Made by a program: the position numbers and the translations under genes
Part shown: positions 1-10,448 of the stretch, in pieces
Position numbering within the stretch: position 1 is the stretch's first letter
Layout of the letters: the number at the start of each line of letters is the position of its first letter
NCBI RefSeq assembly: GCF_001625215.2
Contig: NC_030381.2
Coordinates: 47,366,689 to 47,430,688, forward strand
Length of the DNA stretch: 64,000 nt
Direction: 5' to 3'
Origin: Daucus carota subsp. sativus
Taxonomy: Eukaryota > Streptophyta > Magnoliopsida > Apiales > Apiaceae
Notes under the pieces: model-generated
What the model was told of the DNA's origin: nothing
Database searches by the model: none
The model's input: the letters and a program-made list of their open reading frames with translations, nothing else

Positions 1-2249
1 TCCCATGTGGCAGCATTGTCTCCTGTCCAGTGTGCAGTGACTCTCCCTGAGCCAACAAAAGTTGATCTCGAGAGTATGAATGGCCTTTTTCCAGTTGTTT
101 GGATTAGGGCCTTATTAGTGGCTTGAGATTCTAAGAATCCATAAAGATTATGAGCATTGTATGCTGTGATGTTACCATAATGTATAGAAGAAGCTGGAAC
201 GGTTCTAGTGTTAATGGAACTCTGACTTCCAAAGTTGTTGATCTTATAAGGCGGGTTGTCAAGTGAGGACGATGAAGTTGCTGGTGAAGTATTAAAATTA
301 GATTGCTCATTCATGTCAAGCCAGATCCCATCATAGAGGACAAGACCCCGAAACCTATTGATCTCATCACCCCAAAAGGTTTGGCCATGCGGATTTATAA
401 AATCAGGATAGTAAACAGGACCTGGCCAAACCTGACCCAGGTAAGGGGTTCCATCACGTTTTATGAAAATATCAGCTTTCATACCTCTTATGTAGGTTTC
501 GTATGTCTTGTTCACACTGATACCTGTATTCAAGATGGCAAAAATTATGAAGAAGCAAAGTACAGAAAGAAGTTGAAATCAGAGTCCAATTATGCCTGAG
601 CTAACATTTTGTAAGATGCACAGAAACTTCATAAAGAAACTATGTAATAACGCGTGATATAACCTACCAGGGTCTAAGATTAGTACATATCTTTGGCCAT
701 TTTGATGAAGCTTATTAACAAATTTGATCATCTTGTCTGCAGGGAAGTTGATGGGGTCTAGTGTAAAATCCTTGAAAGCATCCATATAGTCGATGTCTGT
801 CCACATAACCTCTAAAGGTATTTTGGCTTTTGCATAACTGTCAACAACTCCCTCGACATCAGAAACATTTTTGTAACCCCAACGACATTGGTGAAACCCT
901 GTGTCCATTCGAGAAAATTATTTGTTAGTCATTTAACAACATTATTATGCAGGTGTTTGATCATTTGTACATCATTAGAAAATTTAGCAACAATCTAGCA
1001 GAAACAATTTTATAAAGATGTAATAAATTGAAACAAAGGGACTAACCAAAAGACCAGTAAGGCATTGGTGCAGGCCTGCCAATAAGCTGTGTATACTGAT
1101 CCATCACCATCTTGGGAGAAGTTCCGGCAAAGAAATACAAATCAAGAACACCTCCAATCACGTTATAAGTAATTCTATCCCCGTCATACACAATATCCAT
1201 CCCATTACTATTAAGTAACAGAACTCCATGAGTAGACCCTGCGACACCAGAGTCTGGTGACCGGATATCCATATAAAACGGATGTGAACCATATAGATTA
1301 ACATCCAGATTTGCACTCCCAATATCAGCATTCCACATTGTAAGCGTTTGATTGTGTGCAAGTTTGAATGTTTTTTTTGTGTGTTCACCTAGGCCATAAA
1401 GAGAAGATTGGTTGGCCGGGAGAGAAGAGGAGACTTGGAGAAACTGGTCTTTGAAAATGAGGAATGTTGAGTTGGGATTTTCCACGTCAGGCTCTGTACT
1501 GAAGAGAGTATCGCCTGAGGAGCGACGTGTGATGGTGAAGCCAAAAGGGGTGGTGTTTAGGAGTGTGAAAATGAGGTCTGAGTTTGGGCTGGAGAGTTGA
1601 TAGCTTTTTGGTGTGGACTTGTGTCTTACTGGCATGTGCAAATAGTTTTTCGCGGAGGGTAAGGGTGGACGAGGAAGGACGTCTTGTGGGATTTCCCATC
1701 GGGTATGATCAGCGTCTGTTATGTGGATTCTCAGTCTGTCACTTGTCTCAAAACTGCAGATAAATTACACTTCAGTTGTTTCTTTCATCCAAGATACAAA
1801 ATGATTTAGCTTACAAACTACATTGTATTCCCAGGATTATTCAACTTATTACTAAAATATGAAACTTAAATAATTCTACTAGTAGCCGTCCAAGACAGTT
1901 GCTTACATAGTGCAAAACTGAGAGAACAAGAACATTGCTAACGCCAATTGCAAGAAATATACAAAAAATAAAATAAATGATATTAAATTTGAAAAAAAAA
2001 ATACCATGCAGTTAGCCTGAGATTCTGAATATCTTGTCCAAACACTGAGGAAGACTTGATGAGTTGAAGATCAGCAAACAACGACGACGATGAGGAGTTA
2101 ACCACAGATACCTTTCGGACAATATAGCCAAAGCCAATAGGTTGTCCATTTCCTTGTGCTGATATAACAGCCCAGAAAGAATGAACTAGGAAAAGATTTA
2201 TCAGTAGTGCTCTGAAATGCAGAGGAGAATAATGTGTTTGTACTCTCAT
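1..2249 (-). CDS. GH31 alpha-glucosidase (AGLU1-like), 5' part, cut by left window edge
   Basis: Secreted glycoside hydrolase family 31 enzyme that releases glucose or similar residues from non-reducing ends, probably in the wall or apoplast. Four exons are read on the minus strand: 2249-2005, 1753-1047, 898-668 and 523-1; all joins keep frame with GT-AG borders. The start at 2249 is chosen because a TATA box lies at 2305-2312 and a hydrophobic signal peptide follows ([19 protein letters not shown]). Family landmarks are [49 protein letters not shown], the nucleophile motif DGIWLDMNE in exon 4, and HWTGDNAA, which holds the acid/base Asp, at the very edge. Wording is closer to Arabidopsis At5g11720 alpha-glucosidase than to XYL1 alpha-xylosidase, as recalled; an alpha-xylosidase activity is not excluded. 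The C-terminal half lies outside the window. Confidence 0.9.
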
Positions 2250-2304
2250 TTTTCTTTTGATCACTTGCTGACAATGTTGATAAGATTCTGGCTTGCCTCT
2301 CACA

Positions 2305-2312
2305 TTTTTATA
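2305..2312 (-). promoter_or_regulatory. TATA box of the GH31 gene
   Basis: TATAAAAA on the minus strand, 56 bases upstream of the ATG at 2249. A start site about 30 bases downstream would leave a short leader. It argues against initiation further upstream. Confidence 0.55.
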
Positions 2313-3145
2313 GTCAAGAACTCATGATCATCTTTTCCTATTCAATATTAAAGTCCACATGACGAATACTAGTTTGTCACATTTCACAATTGTGATTGTT
2401 TGTATTTGTTTTGTACTTGTACCAACTATTGTGCTCAATAATTAATAACCATCGTTTTCACTTTCAGGGTCATGGAAATCCGGCAAAAAACAAGTCGAGC
2501 TCGTTTTTTTAATGAGAAAACGATTCTTTAAGGATTATAATTTTGCTGTAACTACATGTCTTGTGATCTGAAGCCAAAAAGCAATCAGATTCAACAGTAA
2601 AAACTAGAAAAACACAGGATCGTACATAACGATATTGTAAATTAAATAATCTTTGTTGGTTTATATTCTCTTCGTTTCGAAATATACTCCCTCCGTCCCC
2701 ATTTTGACTTTTGATTAGTCAAATTTACTATATTTTGACTGAACTTTACATATGTATCAGATAATTGAGAAAAATAATAAAAATTATATCACTAAAAAGT
2801 ATATTTAATCTATTTTAATTTGAAACTTTCAGATTTTAGAAATGATAAGTAGATAATTTATAATATTTAGTCAAAAATTGATAAATTTGACTCCTCGAAA
2901 AGCAAAAGGGGATGGAGGGAGTACCTTGTTTGACTCCTTGACACACACTTTGAAATATACCTTGTCTGACTTCTTGTGATCTGAAGCCAAAAAGAAATGA
3001 CGCTCTGAAAACAGTGAACATGAGATGAGATGTGTTATTTTTGTTCAAATATCCAACAAACGTTATTTGTTCAAAAACTAGCCCAGCATTTCTTATCTAT
3101 TTCCCCCCACTCAATCATTGCATCCAAACTCAACTGATCATTTCC
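2313..3145. other. Intergenic region between GH31 and the At4g14100-like gene
   Basis: No gene is seen. It holds one Stowaway MITE (2687-2921) bracketed by a 26-base direct repeat (2560-2585 and 2973-2998, one mismatch). The rest is AT-rich and presumably contains the upstream regions of both flanking genes. Confidence 0.6.
2687..2921. mobile_element. Stowaway-like MITE
   Basis: 235-bp element with the terminal inverted repeats CTCCCTCCGTCCCC and GGGGATGGAGGGAG, flanked on both sides by the TA duplication typical of Tc1/mariner-derived Stowaway elements. It has no coding capacity. Confidence 0.9.
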
Positions 3146-3588
3146 ATGGCACCTCTCATCCTCTATTTTCTCATTCTCTTCACCACCTCCATAACTTCAT
3201 CATCAGCAAGACTCGCTGATCCAACTCCAACTACATGGCCAGAGCAATTCCACTCCACCATAATCTGGCAAAGCGAAAACAAAACTCAACTCGACACACT
3301 GGAGTTATGGTACGACTGGACTAACGGTGTTAGCATGAGCATAGTTCAGAGACAGTTAGGAAAGCTTCTTTACGGTCCCGAATGGAGCAACGGCACGAGT
3401 TTTCGCTTTACGGTGGATTCAAGTAAAGAATGTTCAGTTCTGCAGGGGGGAATGGTCAGGCCGGATTGGTTCCGGGGGGCAAAGTACGTTGGACAAGTGT
3501 ATATGGATGACTTTTTATGTAACGCCTGGATCGTAGATGGGTTTATGATGTACTACGAGGAAGTTGCTTATAAAAGACCGGTTGCTTG

Positions 3589-3800
3589 TAGAGCTGTTCA
3601 CGAACCGAGCCGAACCGAGTTTTGACATAAACGAGCCGAGTTTTTATTTTTTTTCTGACGAACCGAGCCGAGCCGAGCTTTCTTACCGAACAAAAAAACG
3701 TGTTCGAGCTCGAGCTCGTTAACTAACGAGCCGAACACGAGCTTGTTCGCGAACATATCGAGCCGAACCGAGTTTGTTGTTTACCGAACAGCTCGTTATG
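3589..3800. repeat. Left subterminal GAGCCGAG-rich repeats of the hAT element
   Basis: Dense copies of CGAGCCGAGC, GAGCTCGAGCTCG and TTCGCGAAC, mirrored by the block at 8545-8763. In hAT elements such subterminal words are usual transposase binding sites; that role is inferred here. Confidence 0.7.
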
Positions 3801-5469
3801 AGCTCGTTAAAATATTAGCCCAACCCAACAAAAAAAACCCAGCCCAATAGTTAAAAACCTAAAGCAAGCGTATACTGTAGTCACTAGTCAGAGCCTCTTT
3901 AATCCCTCATTTCTAAATCCCCAAAAACGAATCTTTGATTCAAAACAATCTCCTAAACGGCTAAATCTCGCGTATGCTAATCTCCCGTGAAGTAAATGTA
4001 AGTTCCCAGCTTTCTTTATTGTTCCATTTCTATCATCTATGTGCTCTTACTTGTTCATCAATTAGGTTTACAAACTACTAAAACTTTGTCATTTACTTTG
4101 TAATTTGTGTTCTTATTTGAATTATTGAGTAGTTTTATAGTTTAAGTTTCTTATTTGTGGGTTTTGGTCTATTTGCCCTTGGCTGTGATTAAAAGACTCA
4201 CCTTCTGTTGTTGATGTTTGCGGACTTAGTTTGGTTTTCTTTTCTTTTTTTTAAGTTGAAATGCTGATGATGAGTGATGACTGATGAGTGTTATGTACTT
4301 ATATATTGTATCTTTATGATTTAATTAGGATGTGATGGCAAGAACTTATATTAAAATTTAGTTTACACATTAGGAATAGTAACAGATTACAGATGAATTA
4401 GAGAAGTAACAGCCAGCTACAAGCCTATAACAAGCACAATGTATCTGAGCTAATTTGCATTTTCCTTGATCTTAATGCAAGATGCAATTTTAAATGAGTA
4501 TTTGTGTTTAGGATAAAAGGAACCGGCTAATTTGCATCAAAATTTTTGTTTTTGTGTATTTGTTAAACAAGAATTAGGTAATTGACTGCTTGTGTGTCTT
4601 TGTACCAGAATATTGACGGTCGTAATTATTAGTTGCACATCTGAAGATACTTAATTTTAAATACCAAAAACCAATGAGCAGATAGTTTGTTTATGCCAAA
4701 AATTGTGTTTGTAAATTATTGTATATGGATAGATTCTCATAGCAAAACTCTCTACTCTTGGGAGGGTAGTTTGTGTACATTTTATCTACTTAGCCTTAGG
4801 AATGATGCACCGGATACACTTGGTTTGATTTGGTTATTGTTAACTTCGTATAATGTATTTTGATTAGCATCAAAGACAATGCATGTGTAATTGCATGTGA
4901 AGTGAATTGCTGGGATAGCTACTTGTATTAACTTGACCTGGCTTTTGCGATGTTGCTTTGATTTCTGAAGCAAGTAAATAGTTGTTACAGTTACTTTATT
5001 GGCATAGATAAGAATTCACCAATGTTGTGCTTCTGAGCTAAATGCAGTTTCTTCTCTCTTGGCATCTGCCCAGACTTTACTAATATTTGGTTCCATCTAG
5101 GGTCCCTGACCCAGTGTTGTTCCAACAGGTTCAGAAATGACTTTAGTACACTGTGATCATTTTAGAAAAATACTTATAAGCTGCTTCTTGAACTTGTTCA
5201 AATTCCATTTTAGTGCTCAAAGACTCAAGTCATCTAGTCTGTTGGAATTTGTTGTATTGTATTTACATTACAGGAACTACATATTGGCAACTCCTGATTT
5301 ATTTGTCGTTGATCATATCCTAATGAATTTGTTAAAATCAGAACCAGTAGCCATATAATATTATTTCTTAGCAGTTATTCAGTATCATCTATTTCCATGA
5401 ATTCTGTACTTTCACCAACTTAATAGTTGATCATATCCTAATCTTGTTCTATGGTGTTGCAGAACTGTA
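3800..5469 (+). other. 5' non-coding part and probable leader intron of the hAT transposase gene
   Basis: No protein-coding stretch is recognised. A plausible leader exon near 3880-3998 ends at a strong donor (GTAAGT), and an acceptor (GTTGCAG) directly precedes the transposase ATG by a few bases. The sequence is ordinary T-rich plant intron. Confidence 0.5.
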
Positions 5470-7707
5470 ATGGCGCCTTCCAAGAGAAAAAAGAATCACT
5501 TTGAAGTTATTCCAGAAAATGCAGAATTTGAACAATTAAGAAGTCTTGGTGATGAATCAGAATCTGAAGATGTCGGTGAAATTGGTGATAATAACGACAT
5601 ATCAGAACAGCAACAATTTCAAGTGCCTGAACAAGAGGAAATCTCGAGAAAAAGAAAAAGTGGCAGCCATGAAACTCAACAATCACAGCCTTACCAGAAG
5701 AAGTCGAGGAAGAAGAAAGCTCGCTGCTGGGCATATATGGACCTGGTCGAAGAAAACCAACAGAAGAGTGCTATTTGTAGATTTTGCAAGCAAAAGATGA
5801 AATGTGATGCTACAGGGTGCACAACCACATTAAACAGACATGTCGATAAATGTCTGAAGTCATATGGACAAACAAGTCAAGCACTACTTCAGTTTCAACC
5901 GAGTGATACGAAATCGACGGAGGTAACACTTGGTACTTTCAAATATGATCATGCTGAAATGAGAAAAGTTATTTCTCATTATATTTTAGTAAATGAACTG
6001 CCTTTTAGACATGTTGAGAGCTTTATGTTTGACAAGGTTATGAGAACGGCTACCCCTTTTTGGGAGAAAATTAGTAGGCACGCTGTTAGAAAAGATTGTT
6101 TCAGTACTTACGAAATTGAGAAAACTAAATTAAGAGAATTGTTTAAATTAGTTAGAAAGATTAATATTACAACTGATATGTGGACTTCCTCACATCAGAA
6201 AATTGGTTATATGGTTGTCACGGGTCACTGGATTGATGCTGATTGGAGGTTAAACATGAGAGTCCTTAACTTTTGTAATGTCCCTCCCCCACATAGCGGA
6301 TTTATAATTTCAGAAGCTTTGTTCAAATGTTTGGATGAATGGGGAATTGTTGATAAAATTGGGACGCTAACTGTAGATAATGCTGCTGCAAATGACGTTG
6401 CTTTAAGATATTTAAAACAAACCTTTAGTGTTAGAAGGTCATTGCCTATTGAGGGAAAAATGTTTCACGCTCGTTGCTGTGCACACATATTGAACTTATG
6501 TGTGCAGGATGGGTTAGACCCAACTGAGGAAATAGTGGATAAAGTCAGGGATGGGGTTAAGTATATAGCAGCCTCAGAGGGTCGTAGAATTAAGTTTGCT
6601 GAAATTTCAAAGTCATTAGGATTGAAATGTAAGAAGCTGATTTTGGATGTTTCAACTCGCTGGAATTCGACATATAACATGTTGGCATGTGCTATTGAGT
6701 TTAAAAATGTTTTTCTTATATATAGCACATCTGATCAGGGCTTTAAAGAGTATGTACCAAGTGAGGAGGACTGGGAAAGAGTTGCAGGAGTGTGTTCCTT
6801 TCTGGAGGTATTTTCTGATGTCACTAAGGTTGTCTCCGGAACGGGGTATTCAACATCAAATTTGTTTTTATCAGAAATAAGAAGAGTCAAGCAAATAATT
6901 GACAAAAAAGCCATCGATCCTAATCTGCATATTCGAGAGATGGCACGAAAAATGGAATTGAAGTTTGAAAAATATTGGGGGGAAACTAACTTGGTAATGG
7001 CAATTGGCGCTGTCATGGATCCGCGGTTTAAAATGAAACTTCCAGCCTTTTGTTTTCCTACCCTATATCCAATTGCAAGTGATTCAGAAACAAATTTGTC
7101 ATACTTAGGAAATGCCTTGACTGATTTGTATTTAGAATATTGCAGGGAAGAAAAGGATGCTAGCAAAGAAAAGAATGAATCTGGAATATCTTCTTCTGAT
7201 GCAAATTTCATGGCTGAACATAGTGAAACACCCCAGGGCATCAATGATTACGAGAGCTTCATTCGGGAAAGTGGCGGCATTCTGGAGCCTACAAAGTCTG
7301 AACTAGAAGAGTACCTGAGTGAGAAAATTGTAGCTCCGACTTCAAAGTTTGATGTTCTTGCTTGGTGGAAAGGAAACTCATCAAAGTTTCCAATTCTGTC
7401 CAAAATGGCAGCTGATATACTGAGTATTCCTATTAGCACAGTTGCGTCAGAGTCAACATTTAGTGCAGGTAGTAGAGTGATAGAACCGCATCGCTCTTGT
7501 TTGAAACCCGAAACTGTTGAGGTGCTGCTGTGTGGAGCAGACTGGGTTCGTGAATTGTATGGATTGAAAAAAGCTAAACAGGTAAACGGATACCCTTGGT
7601 AGTATACACTTAATAATTAAATATTTCTTTAGTCTTGCATGCTTTAATTTGATCTTTTAAAATGTTTACAGGAGGAGGAAAAGGAGATTGTGATACATTT
7701 GGATTAA
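5470..7707 (+). CDS. hAT transposase with BED zinc finger (RICESLEEPER/ZBED type)
   Basis: One long exon, 5470-7581, carries about 704 codons. A short last exon, 7672-7707, is inferred from AAACAG/GTAAAC and TTTACAG/GAGG borders; without that splice the frame stops at 7602. Order of parts: acidic N-terminus; basic nuclear-signal-like KRKKN and KKSRKKKARC; BED finger near residues 85-135 with CRFC and HVDKC ligands; RNase-H-like core with ITTDMWTSS, LTVDNAAAND, CAHILNLCVQDGL and LDVSTRWNSTYNML; and the C-terminal hAT dimerisation domain with FDVLAWWKGNSSKFPILSKM, STVASESTFSAGSRVI and LCGADWV. All landmarks are present and no stop interrupts them, so the protein looks intact. A domesticated host gene is unlikely because it sits inside matching termini and target duplications. 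Confidence 0.93.
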
Positions 7708-8544
7708 ACGACGATAACAGGGTACTTCTTTTGAGGTATGTAGCAATGTCCTTTAACTCTTCAACTCTTCTTGATCTTCTGGCTCAGCATTTGGCTTAGA
7801 GCCTTGCTTTCACTGCCTCTTATATGATGTGTTGGAGCTTGCAACAAAAGCAACTCCAAATTTTCAATCTGTTATTTCAAATCACAGTCTTGTAATTGAT
7901 CAGCTTGTGAGAATATAGTTGAAATTAGACAGCTAGTCATATTATACTTATATCAAGCTTGTTGGCAGAAGCACTAAGACTGATAATCTGCAAAATCAAT
8001 TAAATATTGTTTGATTAAATCTCAACTACTGCATAATTGATATCATGTGAGATGCTGCATATGTTATATATGAAGGTAAGCTTTATTACCACCGCTTTTG
8101 TATTTTTATGAAGCTTTAGAAGCCATCACAGCCTTGTTGATAACTTAAGCCACTGCTGATAAACCACACCTGATTAGATAAAATTATTTAACCACTGATC
8201 TTGAGGAAGATACTCATTAGTCATTTCTTCAATATTTTTTTTTATTAACTGCAATAGTTGCTTGTCAGCAAAGTTCCTTTTTAAGATCTTGCCGTTTATT
8301 TTGCAGGTTTATCAAGTTTCGAGCTAGAAATGTGAAGCAGTTGCATTGGATTCTATTTTGGACTTTTGGTTGCTAATTTTTGAGATGCAATCTAGAATGA
8401 CTTAAGATAGTATATTTTTGTCTAGACCAAGTGATGTAAATTATGATTAGCAAGTCCTTATTATGTAATTTTTATCTTTAAACGTTAGAAAGCTATGTAC
8501 AAGTATTATAAAAATATTCTGGGCACAAAAAATTCATAATTTTC
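7708..8544 (+). other. 3' non-coding part of the hAT element
   Basis: AT-rich sequence after the transposase stop. There is no second gene; possible 3'-UTR introns cannot be resolved. It ends where the subterminal repeat block begins. Confidence 0.5.
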
Positions 8545-8763
8545 GAGCTTTTAACGAGCGAGCTCGAGCCGAACGAGCTCGAGCCGAGCTCGAGCCGAGC
8601 TCGAGCCGAACATACTGAAGCTCGGCTCGAGCTCGTTTTGCTTAACGAACAAATTTTCGAGTTCGAGCTCGAGCTCGATTTTATTAACGAGCCGAGCCGA
8701 GCGAGTTCTTAACGAGCCGAACACGAGCTTGTTCGCGAACAGCTCTGTTCGTGAACAGGCCTA
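8545..8763. repeat. Right subterminal GAGCCGAG-rich repeats of the hAT element
   Basis: Tandem GAGCTCGAGCCGA words in both orientations and GAACACGAGCTTGTTCGCGAAC-like words, the counterpart of the left block at 3589-3800. Confidence 0.7.
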
Positions 8764-8979
8764 GTTGCTTGGAAATCTTTGGAAGGTAATCGTGTACTTT
8801 TTTAATCAACTTCAAATTTCATCAATTAGGTTTAACATGAAGATAACCGGTTCCCGAGAAAATTTACCATTAATATTATAATTTTAAAAAAAATATTTTT
8901 AATAAGTTGATTTTGTGATAGAATCTTACATCCCTTCGGTGATAATTCGATCATCTACAATGATGTTGGCTAAATAATA

Positions 8980-9213
8980 CTCCCTTCGTCTCCGGTGAAT
9001 TTTTTACATACACTGTTTGCACGTATTCTGAAACTCTTATAAAGTATAGTTCCGTAATATTTTTATGATTTTTTTTTCTTAGATAAAAGTTTAAATGTCA
9101 AACTTTTTTTCAGAAAAAAAAATTAAAAAAATTATGAAATTATACTTTTATATTTATAAAAGCCTCAATATGCGTGTCAAAAAAACGTAAAGAATCTAAT
9201 AGACCATAGGGAG
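8980..9213. mobile_element. Old Stowaway-like MITE in the intron of the split gene
   Basis: Left end TA/CTCCCTTCGTCTCC, right end CATAGGGAG with a decayed TA. The interior (TATAAAGTATAGTTCCGTAA and the mirrored part) matches the families at 56175 and 56477, but the ends are diverged, so this copy is older. Confidence 0.7.
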
Positions 9214-9451
9214 TGGTTAGATAATTTATATTCGAAAAGAAGTACGTTTCCATAGCCAATTAGTTTTAAGAGCTATAATATAGTTGTGGTTGCAAAATGC
9301 AGGACAAGGAACTGAACACGTGATGACATTTGAAGTGGGGAAAGTGCTTGACCATAGCTACTGGCAAGCACCTGTGTACTGTTTCAATGATTCTGGCGAG
9401 CTGAAGAAGAAAGGAATGGATAAAAAGAGATTTGGTATATATAGAATCTAA

Positions 9452-10448
9452 TTTTAACGATCAATCACTTGCAATGTATCTTACCACGTATGTGGTTCAT
9501 ATATAGTTTATGCATCTGTGTGTGCTGTATGTAATAAGAAAGATCATCGAATTGGCCGAATCATTAGGTTCGGACTCTATGATCCGTCGTGTATAGGCAA
9601 AATCTCATATATGCCACTAAATTAACAAAAGAACATGTAGAAAATGATTCTTGATATATGATCTTATAATTTTTTATAATGTTAAAATAAAATTTTCATT
9701 CGTATTAGGTTTCCATCAGTTGTTGGAAGAAAATTGAATAATACCTCAGGTCTTAAAAAACATACTCCTTTCGCTCAATTCTTTATATTGGGGGACGAGA
9801 AGTCGGCACGCATTTTAAAACTTCGTAAAGATGTTGTTTTATCATTTTTTAAACTTTTTTTTATAAAAATTTAATGTTTAAATTTGTATACATAAAAAGA
9901 AAATTTTGAAATCATGTTTTACACAAGTATTTCGACCCGGATGTTTTTGAGATGCCGCTAATATCTATCTTGGTCCAAAGATAATTTACGATTATAAAAT
10001 CAAGAAAAGTCAAGTTTTTTAGTTTATTTTAGATTTTCTTCATTACTTTTTAAGATAAATTTTTTTACATGTTTTTTGATGAGATTGATAAATTTTTTGG
10101 ATATAATTCTAATTATGCGTAAGTTGTCAATGGAGAAAAAGGTCACACGAGCTATGAGGCATATTTCTGAAAATAAAAAAAAAAATCAAAAAGAAGTCGT
10201 GAGGACATAATAGTAAATAAACCTAATCGTAACGGCTACTTTGAACCTCGAATGTTAGACACATAGATAAAACAGCACATACATACATTTTGTAAAATAG
10301 ATATAGGAAAAAAGAAGAAAAAGGTGCACGCTCCCCGAGGCACTCCCCTAAACCCCTCTTCTTTCCTTATTTTCACACACTAAAAGCACACAGTTGAAGC
10401 AGCTTAAGCTAGTTTACAACTCACCAAAATCTAGGGTTTCATCACAAA
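9452..10448. other. Intergenic region upstream of VPS2.2
   Basis: AT-rich, no gene. Around 9768-9990 there is a piece of a Stowaway-like element (ACTCCTTTCGCTC, GGCACGCATTTTAAAACTTC) without a recognisable right end. From about 10300 the sequence becomes C-rich (CCCCGAGGCACTCCCCTAAACCCC), consistent with the VPS2.2 leader. Confidence 0.5.

Larger units (their letters stand above)
3589..8763 (+). mobile_element. hAT DNA transposon, 5175 bp, complete in appearance
   Basis: Ends are TAGAGCTGTTCACGAAC on the left and, read inward on the minus strand, TAGGCCTGTTCACGAAC on the right. Both sides carry the 8-bp target duplication GTTGCTTG (3581-3588 and 8764-8771), diagnostic of hAT. About 200 bp at each end is packed with palindromic CGAGCCGAGCTCGAG words. 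Between them lies one transposase gene (5470-7707) preceded by a probable 5'-UTR intron from a donor near 3998 (AAAT/GTAAGT) to an acceptor just before 5463. Identical target copies, matching ends and an open transposase frame suggest a young and possibly still mobile copy. Confidence 0.93.
3146..9451 (+). pseudogene. At4g14100-like secreted-protein gene split by a hAT insertion
   Basis: Exon 1 starts at ATG 3146 with a signal peptide (MAPLILYFLILFTTSITSSS). Its reading frame runs to the insertion at 3588/3589 and continues on the other side from 8772 to 8785, followed by a GT donor. Exon 2 is 9303-9451, reading VMTFEVGKVLDHSYWQAP and ending in TAA. The family resembles Arabidopsis At4g14100/At3g23760, annotated only loosely as glycosyl-transfer proteins; no catalytic role is established. 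A 5175-bp hAT element sits inside exon 1 with an 8-bp duplicated target, so the allele shown should not give the normal protein unless the element leaves. Outside the insertion no stop or frameshift is seen, which points to a recent event. Translation into the element would add about a dozen foreign residues and stop at 3625. Confidence 0.75.

Noticed and set aside
303-599. Open plus-strand frame opposite the GH31 gene
   Set aside because: It is a shadow of exon 4 of the minus-strand alpha-glucosidase; the minus reading has the GH31 motifs and splice borders.
6735-7244. 169-codon minus-strand frame inside the hAT transposase
   Set aside because: Antisense of the transposase core; no motif, no start context.
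9768-9990. Full Stowaway element downstream of the split gene
   Set aside because: Only a left-end-like stretch is visible; no right inverted end or TA partner was found, so it is reported only as a remnant in the intergenic entry.
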